A DNA stretch of 39,051 bases. It comes from Zygnema cylindricum. Lineage: Eukaryota > Streptophyta > Zygnematophyceae > Zygnematales > Zygnemataceae. The notes under the pieces are model-generated. The model saw nothing but the letters and a program-made list of their open reading frames with translations, ran no database searches and had not been told where the DNA came from. The translations under genes and the position numbers were made by a program. The stretch covers positions 1 through 39,051 of the forward strand of contig JBBHKE010000894.1 in NCBI GenBank assembly GCA_037447655.1. The letters are read 5' to 3'. This document shows, piece after piece, positions 1 through 10,055 of this stretch (the first letter of the stretch is position 1; every line of letters begins with the position of its first letter).

Positions 1-799
1 ACCAGCCGAAAGGTAATATCCTTACCTTTTCATCGCAATTTTCGGGTTAATAAAAAGTCATGTGTGCACAAATAAAGGATGTTTTCAGCGACGAAAAATC
101 ATTGATTCTACTAATGATTCATTGTTGTTGTGGACATCATGCCACTTGTCCATCACAAAACCAATAATTCAATTTATGAGTAAAAATAGTATTGAAGATT
201 GGTTCTCAAAGTTGACTGCTCTCTCGTATTATAATCTTTTAAGTAAATTGGATTAAATTAGGCTTATCGAAGATGTTGACAAATGATTGTCCTTTGAAAC
301 CACCTCCAATAATCATCATTAGAGGAAAGGTTTTATTAAAGGGGAATTAATTTCCGTGTTATTTACACTTTTTCAACTCTTAATGCCGATCGGTTTAATT
401 TAGTTGTAGTTGAACTGCCTTATTTAGGGTTTTAAGAAAAAAAAGTAAGATTAACTACATGTTTATGTTTAGTTATTTAACATGTACTTAAGTTCGTGTT
501 TGGTTGTACTTTTTTATTTTGGCAAACCGGTAGAACTTCGCACACCTAAATGAGCACACGTAATCGAAAGAGTTGGATATGCACAAATTGAGACAAGCAA
601 CGAAGCAGGTTTGTAACGGGTTGTCAAGATTAAGCGGACGGATACACAAACGTTTTTTTGTTCAAGCGAATCGATGAATAGTTATCGGTTTTATCGGTTC
701 ACGGAATGATCGACGGAAGTTATAATGTGAACACCCAACCTCTTCTTGCGGTTGTTTCAGTTCGCGCCTTGCCTTTTCTATGGTGATGTCCAATTCGTA
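1..799. other. AT-rich stretch with no recognisable gene
   Basis: I see no supported gene. A 64-codon open frame starts at 62, but it has no recognisable motif and AT-rich composition like its surroundings, so I do not call it. Several TACGG and CGTAC words foreshadow the degenerate repeat that follows. Confidence 0.5.
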
Positions 800-879
800 C
801 GGATTTCAACTTTTTTACAAAAATTACGTAGTATTCGTGTATTTCTTACATTTCGTTAAAATTCGTTAGATTTCGTTGT

Positions 880-1400
880 ACGAACATGTACGAACATGTA
901 CGGCAATCATGGCCCTAAAAAATCCTTACAAAATTTGAAAGAGTACGGAAAAAATACGAATAGTTACGGAACTATACATAAATTGTACCCTAAAAATCCT
1001 AAAAGTACGTAAAATCTAGGAGAGTAGTACTAAAACATACGGCAACGTACAAAATGTACCCTAGAATCCCTAAAAACCCCCTTAAATATCCCTAAAAACA
1101 TGAATATGTACAAGCATTGTACGTAAATATACGGAAAATGTAACGTAGTTGCATTGAAATATACAAAATGTACGGGCATGTACCTTTAAAACTCTAAAAT
1201 ACATACCCCTAAGAAGAATGAAAATATAAGGACATTGTACATAAAATTACGAAAAATCTAAGCAAGCTGTACTAAAATTTTCGGGAATGTATGTAAAAGA
1301 ACCCTAAAAACCCTAAAATCACCTTTAATAGCCCTAAAGAGTACAAAAATATACGGGAAGTGGAAATAAGTGTACAACAAATATACAAGTACAAAGTAAG
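880..1400. repeat. Degenerate minisatellite built on GTAC and CCCTAAA words
   Basis: Short words such as ATGTACCCTAAAAATCC, TACGGAA and TTGTACGTAAA recur with irregular spacing. Blocks starting with CCTAAA follow a GTAC end near 912, 988, 1058, 1180 and 1295. The CCCTAAA words resemble telomere-type repeats but are not contiguous. No coding frame runs through it. This looks like an old tandem array that has drifted; unit length is roughly 70-120 bp and I could not fix it by eye. Confidence 0.5.
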
Positions 1401-1635
1401 GTACGCATTTTATTAACTTTTCAAATCGTTTGATGTGTACAGTACGCACTATACGTTAGTTTATACCGTGCGTTATACGTGCACCGGACATCTATGGTTT
1501 TCTATGCCGTCCAGGTTGGAGCAGCAATGATTGCAACGGACTTGACAGCGACGGCAGGCTGTACTGTACGACCTTAAGACTCGATGGAACGCCAGTTGAG
1601 GTGACGCTACCGAAATTGGGTGTGCACTTGACGAA

Positions 1636-1797
1636 CTGATAGCCTATTCCCACCGGAGCATTTGTAACTTTTTGCCCATTCCGATGATTTTTCCAAACTC
1701 ATTGGAAAACAGGTCTTGTTCACACCAAAATTTTGACACGTAACTCTGATTAAGGGTGACCTGTGACACGTCACACGCTTCGACGTCATCAAACATA
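1636..1797 (-). repeat. Dispersed repeat, inverted copy of 10923-11085
   Basis: The reverse complement of this stretch aligns along about 160 bp with 10923-11085, differing at a modest number of positions. Shared landmarks are TATGTTTGATGACGTCGAA, GTGTGACGTGTCACAGG, TTTTGGTGTGAACAAGACC and GGAATGGGCAAAAAGTTAC. No reading frame is kept between the copies, so it is probably a non-coding repeat family rather than a gene fragment. The two copies flank the copia element in opposite orientation. Confidence 0.75.
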
Positions 1798-1815
1798 ATA
1801 ACGACTTAATGATTT

Positions 1816-2250
1816 AGAGAATGAAAGTTCAAAGGACGACGACGGTGGTTCAAAGTTGAACAATTTTTTTGCGTGAAAACAATGAAATAGCCGTTCGGAT
1901 GTTATTTTTGCTTCGTCGGCTTTTGGGTTTACTGTGGCATGTTTCAAAGTAAGACGCAACCTTAACCCGACTTCAATATCCTCAAATATTTTGAGGAAGT
2001 TTTATTGTACGGTTTTGCGGGAACTTCTGAAAACAACAAAGTCGCTGCTTGGAAAGCCGTACATTATTCAAACGCCCGTCTATTGCAAAAGTTATTTTTT
2101 TCCGAAAGGAATAGGCTATGAAACAGGCCGACGGTAAACCCAAAAGCAAACGAAGCAAAAACAACATCCAACCGGCTATTTCATTGTTTTCGCGAGAAAA
2201 AACTGTCAAACTTTAAACCACCGTCGTCGTCCTTCAAACATTCATTCTCT
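1816..2250. mobile_element. Fold-back / MITE-like element with ~117-bp inverted arms
   Basis: The left arm (1816-1932) and right arm (2134-2250) are reverse complements over about 117 bp with roughly 15 percent mismatch. They share AGAGAATGAA, GGACGACGACGGTGGTT, AACAATGAAATAGCCG and GCTTTTGGGTTTAC. The arms enclose a loop of about 200 bp without a convincing frame. The right end runs straight into a CT microsatellite, so a target duplication cannot be read. The structure fits a non-autonomous fold-back DNA transposon; the superfamily is not identifiable. Confidence 0.75.
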
Positions 2251-2375
2251 CTCTCTCTCTCTTTCCATTTTTCCCTCTCCCTATCTCTCTCCCTCTCTCT
2301 TTGTCTCTCACACTCTCTCTCCCTCCCTCTCCCTCCCTCCCGCTCCCTCACACTTTCTCCCTCCATCCCTCACTT
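2245..2375. repeat. (CT)n / CCCTCT simple repeat
   Basis: Almost purely pyrimidine on the plus strand, with CT dinucleotide runs grading into CCCTCC units. It abuts the right arm of the fold-back element. Open frames through it are low-complexity artefacts. Confidence 0.85.
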
Positions 2376-2566
2376 CCTCAACCTCCATTTATGAACCTGA
2401 CCGCTATATATATACACTACACTATTTCTGCCTTACTATTTTGTTTTTGCCACACTATTTTTGTTGGATTGGCACGTGAATGCCGGTTCAATACGGGGTA
2501 GAATGTGATATGTCACACTCGAAGCCGCCTAAAATAAATAGGTACGGACCCGCCAAGCTCTACATC

Positions 2567-2638
2567 GAGCTGGTGGCACATTGGTTAGTGCGCTGACAGC
2601 TCAAGTCAGAGGTCCCACGTTCGAGCCTTGCCGGCTCA
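2567..2638 (+). pseudogene. tRNA-like cloverleaf inside the SINE-like unit
   Basis: A near-complete cloverleaf can be folded. The acceptor stem pairs GAGCTGG with CCGGCTC (one G-U), the D stem pairs GCAC with GTGC around ATTGGTTA, and the anticodon stem pairs CTGAC with GTCAG around the 7-nt loop AGCTCAA. A box A (TGGCACATTGG) and box B (GTTCGAGCC) are present. The T stem pairs poorly and position 33 is G rather than U, so this is not a functional tRNA. It is best read as the RNA polymerase III head of a SINE. If the loop were read literally the anticodon would be CUC, but that assignment is weak. Confidence 0.65.
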
Positions 2639-2822
2639 CTTTTCCCTAGTATGGGACATACCGAATCCCAGATTTCACGGAAATCAACATGGAATCAAAG
2701 CCATCGGGATTTCGGATGGTGTGACCGGCCTTCCCGTGCGGAGGGGTATTGGCACGTGAATGTCGGTTCAATACGGGGTAGAATGTGATACGTCACACTC
2801 GAAGCCGCCTAAAATAAATAGG

Positions 2823-2829
2823 TACGGAC
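2823..2829. repeat. Putative target-site duplication, left side of copia element
   Basis: TACGGAC lies immediately left of the 5' LTR, and the same heptamer recurs at 9226-9232 just past the 3' LTR. Copia elements usually make 5-bp duplications, so CGGAC is the likely true duplication; in that case the LTR ends about 3 bp further right than I give. Confidence 0.55.
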
Positions 2830-3410
2830 TTTCAAGGGTCATTTAGCGTTACGTCTGTCCATACTCATCATACGCCGGTCCGATCTTGGTCTCTCTGTAC
2901 CCATCATTACATGGGTCGGTAGAGCCTTTGTCTTGTTCGTACTTTACATACGTCAGTCCAAACTTGTCGCCCTACATACAAGTTCTTTGGGCGACGGTCT
3001 CTATTTGACGTATGTTTTCTTTTTGTCTAAATTCTTTTTGTACTTTCATTTTGTCTTCGTACTCTTTGTCGCTTGAGTTAACGTCGTTACTTTAGGTCTT
3101 AATTACTTTCGTACATTGCCAACCTAAAGTCAATCCGTTACAATCTAACTTACGTTAGAATCTAGTCTACATACATTAGAATCTTGTCACGTAATATGTT
3201 GACCAGATGAATTAGAATCTTGACTAGGATCCTTTTAGTTACAACGCACCAAAGAGCGCTTAGACTCCACAGTAATTAGCAATGTGTATTTTGTATATAA
3301 GTGAATTTTCTCACTCAATGAAATCATCCCATATACAAATCAATTTCTCTCTCCAATGCATTGATTTTTCTCTTGTGTACAATTTCATGGCTTCCGCCAA
3401 TCCACCTCCA
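2830..3410 (+). repeat. 5' LTR of the copia element
   Basis: It aligns along its length with 8637-9224. The first bases are TTTCAAGGG, where the 3' LTR has TGTTAAGGG, so the canonical TG start has mutated. A TATA-like TATATAAG lies at 3294-3301, in a suitable place for the LTR promoter. The shared sequence ends about CCACCTCCA; the exact end is uncertain by about 3 bp. The gag ATG at 3387 lies inside the LTR. Confidence 0.85.
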
Positions 3411-4380
3411 TTAGGGTTTGGGCCCGGCCATGCCACTTGTGATAGTATCCAGAAGTTTGATGGCCAAAACTTTTATGATTGGTCATTTTCAGCCATGCAT
3501 TTTTTCAACCATGAGAAGATTTGGGACCATTTTATATGAATTTCAAAACCTCCTATCTTTTCCTCTACTGATACACCAGCAGAAAAAGCTACAAAAGAGT
3601 TAGCAATAGCTGCATGGAAACAAAAGGATGAGGATGTGCACGCTCGCCTAGTGATGTCACTTACTACCGAGCGCACTCGTGTTATTCCTGGCGCCTCCTC
3701 TTCTGCCGAGGCTTGGAGTCGTCTTCAAGCAGCTTACATTCAAACCGGATGGGCCGCTCGCCGAATTCAAAAACGAGCGTTTTTTAACTCCATGAAAAAT
3801 CCAACGGAATCCATGCAAGATTGAATTAGCACAGTCGAATTGTCGGCCGGAAAGTGCACCATGATAGGCGTCCATCTTTTTGACGAGGACCTCTCTTCTA
3901 CCTTTTTGGGAGGACTCCCTGAAACCTTTTCCCCTTTCATTTCCTCGTTTGACAATCTAGACCAATTCATTCCCTTTCACTCCCTTTGTACAAAACTTTT
4001 GCATGAAGAGACAAAACTTCTCTCTTTTTCTGCTCCAAATCTCTCTCATGCAAATGCTTATATTGCTGAAAATCAGAAAACTAACTCGGGGGGGTGCAGC
4101 TTTTGTTTTGCGCTTATTGTAAAACAAAAGGACACTCCGTTTAAAAATGTCAAAAATTGGCAAGGCGGAAAGCAACCGAGGCTTCCAATCCCCCTAAAAA
4201 TGGAGGAAATGCCAACGTTGCCAATGCCACCCCACCAGTTCTTCCCACCCCCCATTCCTTCCTCACCCTTCTTTCCCTCCAAATTTTCCTTATCCTCACC
4301 ATTATTCCCCTTCTCCATCCCTCCCACAATCTTCCAACGCTGCAACGCACTATGCCTTTTCAAACTCCGTTAACCTTCCT
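3387..4380 (+). pseudogene. copia gag (broken)
   Basis: The frame opens at 3387 with MASANPPPLGFG and continues through FDGQNFYDWSF, which resembles the start of plant copia capsid proteins (F.G.NF..W). A stop interrupts at about 3537, and the reading then continues in other frames (about 3585-3824 and 3840-4100). A zinc-knuckle of the CX2CX4HX4C form is recognisable at 4109-4150, with its cysteines at 4109 and 4118, histidine at 4133 and last cysteine at 4148, but a TAA at 4142-4144 cuts it. Gag would package element RNA in the cytoplasm; this copy cannot make an intact protein. Confidence 0.8.
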
Positions 4381-5763
4381 TTGTTGACCGCTTTCTCCCC
4401 ACTTTTTCCCTCTAATTATCCCACTCCAGTAGCCTCCCCTTTTGTCCTCCCTCGCTCACTAGAATTTGGGTATGGCAATGTTGCCCATCATATCCCAAAT
4501 TGTGTCACTCCGGAGACTCAATTTCCACAAGGGTACGCTTTTCTATCTCAAACCCCTGAGGATTGGCTAGTAGATAGTGGTGTTAGTCACCACCTTTCAC
4601 CACGATCCGATTGGTTCACTCACCTTTCTCCCTTATCATCTCCTATGCAGTTTCGCTTAGGAGACGACCGCATTTTGTTGACTACTCATTCAGGAGACGT
4701 AAACGTCCAAAATGTGTCTATTCACATTCGCAACGTACTATTTGTTCCTGGTCTAGCTAGGAATCTATTCTCTGTAAAAGTCGCCACTAATGACGACTTA
4801 AAAGCTGAATTTATTAATGATAGAGTAATGTTTCTTGATAGAAAAGACAATAGTAGTATAGGTTTTGGCGTAGCACGAGATTCTATCTACGTCTTACAAT
4901 CGTATAGTACACCAAAGATATTTGCTTTAAGTGCTACCGTCGAAAAATTTTCCCTTTGGCATTTAAGATATGGTCATTTAAATAGCGAAAGTTGAAGTAC
5001 TTTCCCAAATCTTGTAACCGATATAAATTCGTTTTCTAAAAAATGATTGGATTTTTGTCATGGTTGCGTGCAAGGAAAAATGTCGCGTCACTCATTTCCC
5101 ACTAGCACTACCGTCATCATTGAACCCTTTGCACTTGTACATACGGACGTATGTGGTCCCATGCGCACGCGTAGCTACAGTGGATCCCTTTATTTTGTCT
5201 CTTCCATTGACCACGCCACTCGTTTTTCACACGTGTATCCAATCTGTCATAAACCTAACGCTTTTGCACGATTTCAGGAATTTAAGGCGTTGGCAGAAAA
5301 TTTTCACAACAAACGAATCAAGGTCTTGTGTAGTGACAACGGTGGCAAATTTTTGTCCAACCAATTTTATGAATTCCTCCTGCAACATGGAATCTCGCGT
5401 CATTTAACGGCGCCTCGGACGCCACAGCAGAACGACATCGCAGAAAGGCACAATCGTACATTACATGACATGTCACGCTCCAGGCTGTAGTTTTATAATT
5501 TGCCTTATGAATTTTGGGCATAGGTTGTCATTTGCGCAAATTACTTACGCAATCTTTGTCCCACTAACGCTTTACCAAAATCTACTCCAATGGAAGCGTT
5601 GTCATCTGTTAAACCAAATATATGTCACCTTCGAATCTTTGGATGTGAAGCGTGGTATAAAGACCTTCTCCAATTGAACGGCAAATTGGGTGCTCGCGCA
5701 TTTCGTGGCATTTTCGTTGGGTACGCTTCAAATTCCAAAGCGTACGGCATCTGGAGTCCTTCT
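4381..5763 (+). pseudogene. copia protease and integrase region (broken)
   Basis: The aspartic protease motif is seen at 4561-4581 (DWLVDSG, catalytic Asp codon 4573). It is followed by the pre-integrase zinc-binding HHCC region (WHLRYGHL near 4957; CHGCVQGK near 5060) with stops at 4993 and 5044. The integrase core shows the DD35E pattern: HTDVCGP near 5138, CSDNGG near 5328 and an Asp-Ile-Ala-Glu-Arg-His segment near 5433-5450. A stop at 5488 breaks the frame, and the C-terminal part (LRIFGCEAW, then GIFVGY and SKAYGIW) continues in another frame until the solo LTR cuts it at 5764. Confidence 0.85.
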
Positions 5764-6603
5764 TGTTGTTCTGAGACAACAGCCGGAACCGAAGACGATG
5801 AGGATGCCGGTGTAGTCATCTCGGAACCAAACCAAGCAAGAAACTTTCACAAAAACCAGTCTGAAAAACAGCAACTTCAACAGTTGATAAAACCCAAACC
5901 AGAGACACAATAGCTCTGAAAATCTACCACAGTGTAGATAATATCAAGATGAACATACACACAAAATTACAAGTTATTCTACTAACATATCTGTGAGATA
6001 TACACAGATGAAAATGCCAAAAACAGGCTGTACAGTTTTTGACTACAAAATGTTCATACCTTCAAAGTTATCTAAGTCCTACTAATATACACCGAAGCCT
6101 ATGCTGCTGAACGTACGGAGGCATACCAGCCGTTCAATAAATACCTGCGGCTCGAACCGAACAAGGTACGTCATACAAAAAGATTCCTTTACTAATCAAC
6201 TAACCACACAAAGACAAAAATCTACTTAACTAGATATTTACAAAGGAGTAGGATTCTATATGCCACGTCATTTGTCGTGTATGTGGCTCACACGGACCAG
6301 TTTTTGTCGGCGGTCTCCCTCAGCCGCGTACATACCACATTCGGCACCGTAGACAAATCTCCATGTGCCATTTTGTCCTCAAGTGTATATATGCACAAAC
6401 AATCGGATATTCTGGAGTGTCTTCTTTCTTGTAGTGACTTGTGTCTCGGGAGTGTATACAAAGGTGTACTCCCTACCGATCTAGTGGAACATCAATTCTG
6501 GTGTGTAATGAAACGAACTTACAACCAAACATATGCTTATTCGTGAAACTCTCTCTCCCTCACACTCGAGGCATAGAGAGGACTAAAGCTTTCCAAAACA
6601 ACA
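5764..6603. mobile_element. Solo LTR nested in the copia pol region
   Basis: The insert starts TGTTGTTCT and ends AAAACAACA, so it has TG...CA termini with a short inverted repeat, and it is bordered by the identical pentamer CTTCT at 5759-5763 and 6604-6608. The interrupted copia frame (SKAYGIWSPS, then NRVITTREVTFNE) resumes directly after the right duplication. There is no coding capacity. These are the hallmarks of a solo LTR left by recombination between the LTRs of a second retrotransposon family. Its sequence is unlike the host element's LTRs. Orientation cannot be decided. Confidence 0.85.
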
Positions 6604-6608
6604 CTTCT

Positions 6609-7835
6609 CAAAATCGCGTCATCACCACCAGAGAAGTAACTTTCAACGAAACGCCACTTCTCCAAACGTTGTCTTGTACTCCCTTCCCTTCCCGTCTTCC
6701 CCCATTATCTGACTTTCCCTCTCTCACCCTCTATGACCCTCTTCCTCCAAAACTTCCCTTTCAATCTCTTTAGCCACCTGACCTCATCTACCTTACACCT
6801 TCACACCCCTCTCCTCTTAGTCCTACTATATTTTTTCCCTCATTATCTTCAAGTCCCCCTCCTCTTCCATCTTCTCTTACCTCGTTGTTTTCCCGGCTGC
6901 ATCTATCACTCCTGCCAGCTAATCAACTGCCCTTCCTCTTCATCCTCTCACAAATTCCGAAGATACTACCTCCTCTCTCCCTCTTTTCCAAAATTATCAT
7001 TTCTTTGACAATCTTTCCCCCACAATTTTTTCCCACTCACCTCTTTTTGGGCCTTTTACTCCTCTTGAGCCTTCACCTCTCGAACTTGAGATTTCCCCTC
7101 TTCCTGAGCCCTCTCTTTTACCTCGCCGTAACCCCGCACGCCCTAGAGTTCCCCCCTCTCGGCTTACTACCTCCATAGTCCATGCCTCTCTTGCTTACGC
7201 TTACTCGGCTGGGGCCTCTGCCTCTCTTATTTTAGCCCCTCTCTCTCTCAAAGCTGCCCTAAAACGTCTTGATGCTTCCCTTTCGAAAATTGCCGCTAAT
7301 GCTGAATTCAATGCCTTAATTTCCAACAAAACATGGAATCTTGTTCCCCTTCCCCCTAGAAGAAAGGCAATCAGCTCAAAATGGGTCTTCCGTGTAAAAC
7401 AGAAAAGTCAATGGATCCGTTGACAAATACAAAGCTCGCTTGGTGGCGAAGGGCTTTTCCCAAATCAAAGGTATAGATTTTACTGAAATATTTGTTCTAG
7501 TTCCACGGTTGACATCTATCCGCACTTTACTTGCTTTAGCTGATGAACATGATTTCCATGTTCATCAGATGGATGTTAAGAATGCCTTTTTAAATGGGAT
7601 CTTGTGGGCTATATTTCCCTTGGATCTGAGCATCACGTTTGCCATCTCATTAAATCAATCTATGGATTAAACCAATTCCACCGTGTATGGAACCATACTA
7701 TAGATGCTATTATGCGGAAAGAAGGATTTACCCTAATTGATGTTGATTTCAGCATTTACTCTCGCGACTCTGGCACCTCCTTGATCATTGTTGCCATCTT
7801 TGTTGATGATCTACTTTTTGTTGGTCCTCCTCCCT
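6609..7835 (+). pseudogene. copia integrase C-terminus to reverse transcriptase (broken)
   Basis: After the solo LTR the pol frame resumes with NRVITTREVTFNE, then a long CT-rich linker (6660-7190) rich in stops. The reverse transcriptase begins near 7255 (ALKRLDASL, TWNLVPLP, SSKWVFRVK). A frameshift near 7410-7430 moves it to the frame with YKARLVAKGFSQ, then HQMDVKNAFLNG (first catalytic Asp region) near 7565-7600. Another shift near 7610 leads to LIKSIYGLNQ and finally to the catalytic FVDDLLFVG at 7799-7825. Sequence expected after this motif is missing, so an internal deletion lies near 7830-7900. Confidence 0.85.
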
Positions 7836-7899
7836 TTCAACTCTTTTGGATGCCAATGCCCCTCTCCTCCCTTCCACTGATTCCCTTCTCTCTCCCTCC

Positions 7900-8584
7900 C
7901 TCCATTCCACTTACCGCTCGATGGTCAGGGCCCTGATGTACCCCACGCAGGCCACCCATCCTAACATTGCCACAACAATCACTAAACTCACTCAATTCCT
8001 CCAACGTTTTTCTCTTCATCATTTTGCCGCAACCAAAAGTGTCTTTCGTTATCTACAGGGCACTAAAAATCTGTCTTATATATTGTTCCTTTGGCTTCAG
8101 TGCTCTTACGGGTTTTGTTGATTCAAATTGGGCACAAGATGAGCTTTCCCGCCGTTCCACCACTGGCTCGTGCTTCTTTTTACGCAATGGTCTTATCTGT
8201 TGGTCATGCAGAAAGCACTCTACCACGGCATGCTCCAACACTGAGGCGGAATATTTGGCCGCTTGTCACGCCGCCAAGGAAGATGTCTGGCTTCGGACTC
8301 TACTTTCCAATCTTCGATTTCCCCCTTCAGCCCCTACTCCTATTTTTTCCGATTCCCAGGGAGCTCTTGCTTTGATCCGCAATCCTGTTCACCACAAGCG
8401 GACGAAGCACATCAACATTCAGTATCATTACTCTCGGGAGCGAGTCCAAGATGGCACTCTCCAGCTTTTTTATGTAAAATCCGCCGACCAAGTGGCCGAT
8501 TATCTCACCAAGGCTCTTCATCGCCCTCACTTTGAGCAGCATCACCTCTCCTCCGGCCTTCGTCTTCCTTCTCCTCCAGCCTAA
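7900..8584 (+). pseudogene. copia RNase H region (broken)
   Basis: The conserved copia segment around PTQATHPNIA (about 7940) and KSVFRYLQGT (about 8036) precedes the RNase H domain. The latter shows DSNWAQD (8119), RRSTTG, the EAEYLA motif (8242) and SDSQGAL (8350), then KHINIQYHY and QVADYLTKAL, and ends at the TAA at 8582-8584. The frame shifts near 8100. The residues of the RNase H active site can still be traced, but the protein would be disconnected from reverse transcriptase by the breaks upstream. Confidence 0.85.
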
Positions 8585-8627
8585 ATTTGCTTTATTTTCA
8601 TCTCAATCTACTTCCTAGTTTTCGCTT

Positions 8628-8636
8628 GAGGGGGGG
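8628..8636 (+). promoter_or_regulatory. Polypurine tract of the copia element
   Basis: GAGGGGGGG sits immediately before the TGTTAAGGG start of the 3' LTR, in the exact position where plus-strand DNA synthesis is primed in LTR retrotransposons. Confidence 0.8.
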
Positions 8637-9224
8637 TGTTAAGGGTCATTTAGCGTTATGTCTGTCCGTACTCGTCATACGTCAGTCTGGTCTTGGTCTT
8701 GTTTGTACCCATCATTACATGGGTCGGTCCGGTCTTGGTCTTGTTCTTGTTCGTACTCTACATGCGTCGGTCCAGTCTTGTCGCCCTACGTACAAGTCCT
8801 TTGGGCGACGATCTCTATTTTACGTATGTTTTCTTTTTCTCTTAATTCTTTTTGTACTTTCATTTTGTCTTCGTACTCTTTGTCGCTTGAGTCTACATTG
8901 TTACTTTAGGTCTTAATTACTTTTGTACATTGCCGACCTAAAGTCAACCCGTTACAATCTAACTTACGTTAGAATCTAGTCTACATACATTAGAATCTAG
9001 TCACGTAAAATGTTGACCATATGTATTAGAATCTTGACTAGGATCCTTTTAGTTACAACGCACCTAAGAGCGCTTAGACTCCACAATAATTAGCACTGTG
9101 TATTTTGTATATAAGTGAATTTTCTCACTCAATGAAATCATCCCAAATACAAATCAATTTCTCTCTCAAATGCATTGAACTTTCTTTTGTGTACAATTTC
9201 ATGGCTTCCGCCAATCCACCTCTA
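8637..9224 (+). repeat. 3' LTR of the copia element
   Basis: It starts TGTTAAGGGTCATTTAGCG directly after the polypurine tract. It matches the 5' LTR with substitutions and a few short indels, for example extra TCTTGTT near 8741-8750. TATATAAG occurs at 9108-9115. The LTR also contains the ATGGCTTCCGCC gag start, as in the 5' copy. Confidence 0.87.
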
Positions 9225-9225
9225 A

Positions 9226-9475
9226 TACGGACTCGCCAGGCTCTACATCGAGCTGTGGTGGCACAGCAGTGGCACAGTGGTTAGTGCGCTGACAGCTCAA
9301 GTCAGAGGTCGAGCCATGGCCGGCTCACTTTTCCTTACTATTTTGTTTCTGCCACACTATTTTTCTGTCGCATTTTTTTATGTCACACTATTATTAGTTT
9401 GCAGTTGCAAGTTTTCAATTTTCAGTTTTGCAGTTTTCTGTTTTCAAATAAACAAATAAACAAATAAAAACACCA
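9226..9475 (+). repeat. SINE-like unit head, truncated, with AAATAAAC tail
   Basis: From TACGGACTCGCCAGGCTC onward this repeats the tRNA-like head at 2543-2642, including TTAGTGCGCTGACAGCTCAA, with a small GCACAGCAGTG duplication in the D-arm region and loss of the box B end. After the tRNA-like part it reads CCTTACTATTTTG... CCACACTATTTTT, also present at 2432-2466 left of the first SINE copy. The segment ends in AAACAAATAAAC units at about 9446-9470, which resemble a SINE tail. It is the right half of the repeat that the copia element split. Confidence 0.65.
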
Positions 9476-10055
9476 CAAAATCTAACACAAAAACTTAGGA
9501 AAATCCCAAATACATAAATCAACTATTGGTTACACATTGAACTCCTCACATAACATATTTACAAACATAATTCATTAAAAAAAGGTTATTTTATACCTAC
9601 TCTTTTACATAACATCAAAACTATAAAAGGAAAGGAAAAAATATTAGCCTTGTACAAAGTCGAAAGGGGTAAACTTTTAAATAACTTCACTCTATTAAAT
9701 TACGATTTTCATTAGGTTTAGGGTTTGTTTAAAATAACATAATTTATAGTTAAACAGCACATTATGGTCCAGAAATTATATACCTTGTAGCCCGCAAAGT
9801 GTTTTTCCAAATGTCCTTAAAACGGATAAAGGAATATCAGGACAAAAAAATTAACGTTGCGAAGGAATGATGAATAATATATGTTTTAAAAATATAGTAA
9901 CCAAATTGGAGTTAATTAAAGGAAGAGGAAGAACAAAGATATGAAATGGTCGATAGGACGGACCAAATAAAATGGACAGGTGATAGGAAGGAAGAGTTGT
10001 ACTTTAGCGAGGGAGTAGAGGAGAACGGGGGGCGGAAGGGAAGGGGGGACGTATT
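9476..10055. other. AT-rich intergenic stretch, no gene seen
   Basis: I see no supported gene, RNA or repeat boundary. The last ~100 bp are purine-rich (GGGGGGCGGAAGGG) just before the TIR element. Confidence 0.5.

Larger units (their letters stand above)
2471..2829 (+). repeat. SINE-like tandem unit (~280 bp) with tRNA-like head
   Basis: A 79-bp segment beginning GGCACGTGAATG and ending ATAGGTACGGAC occurs at 2471-2549 and again at 2751-2829, with two or three mismatches. Between the copies lies a tRNA-like segment, so the period is about 280 bp: the tail of one unit (2471-2549) followed by one complete unit (2550-2829). The next unit head (TCGCCAGGCTCTACATCGAG) lies at 9233, beyond the copia element that split the array. 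The composition fits a tRNA-derived SINE or tandem repeat whose units join head to tail. Confidence 0.7.
2830..9224 (+). mobile_element. Degenerate Ty1/copia LTR retrotransposon
   Basis: The element runs LTR - gag - protease - integrase - reverse transcriptase - RNase H - polypurine tract - LTR. The domain order with integrase before reverse transcriptase is diagnostic of Ty1/copia. It is inserted into a SINE-like repeat. The coding region is broken by stops, frameshifts, an internal deletion after the reverse-transcriptase VDD motif and a nested 840-bp solo LTR. The LTRs differ at many positions, including small indels, which indicates an old insertion. It cannot be autonomous in this state. 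Confidence 0.92.

Noticed and set aside
2567-2638. A functional tRNA gene
   Set aside because: The T stem pairs poorly, position 33 is not U, and the segment is part of a 280-bp repeat with another damaged copy at 9242.
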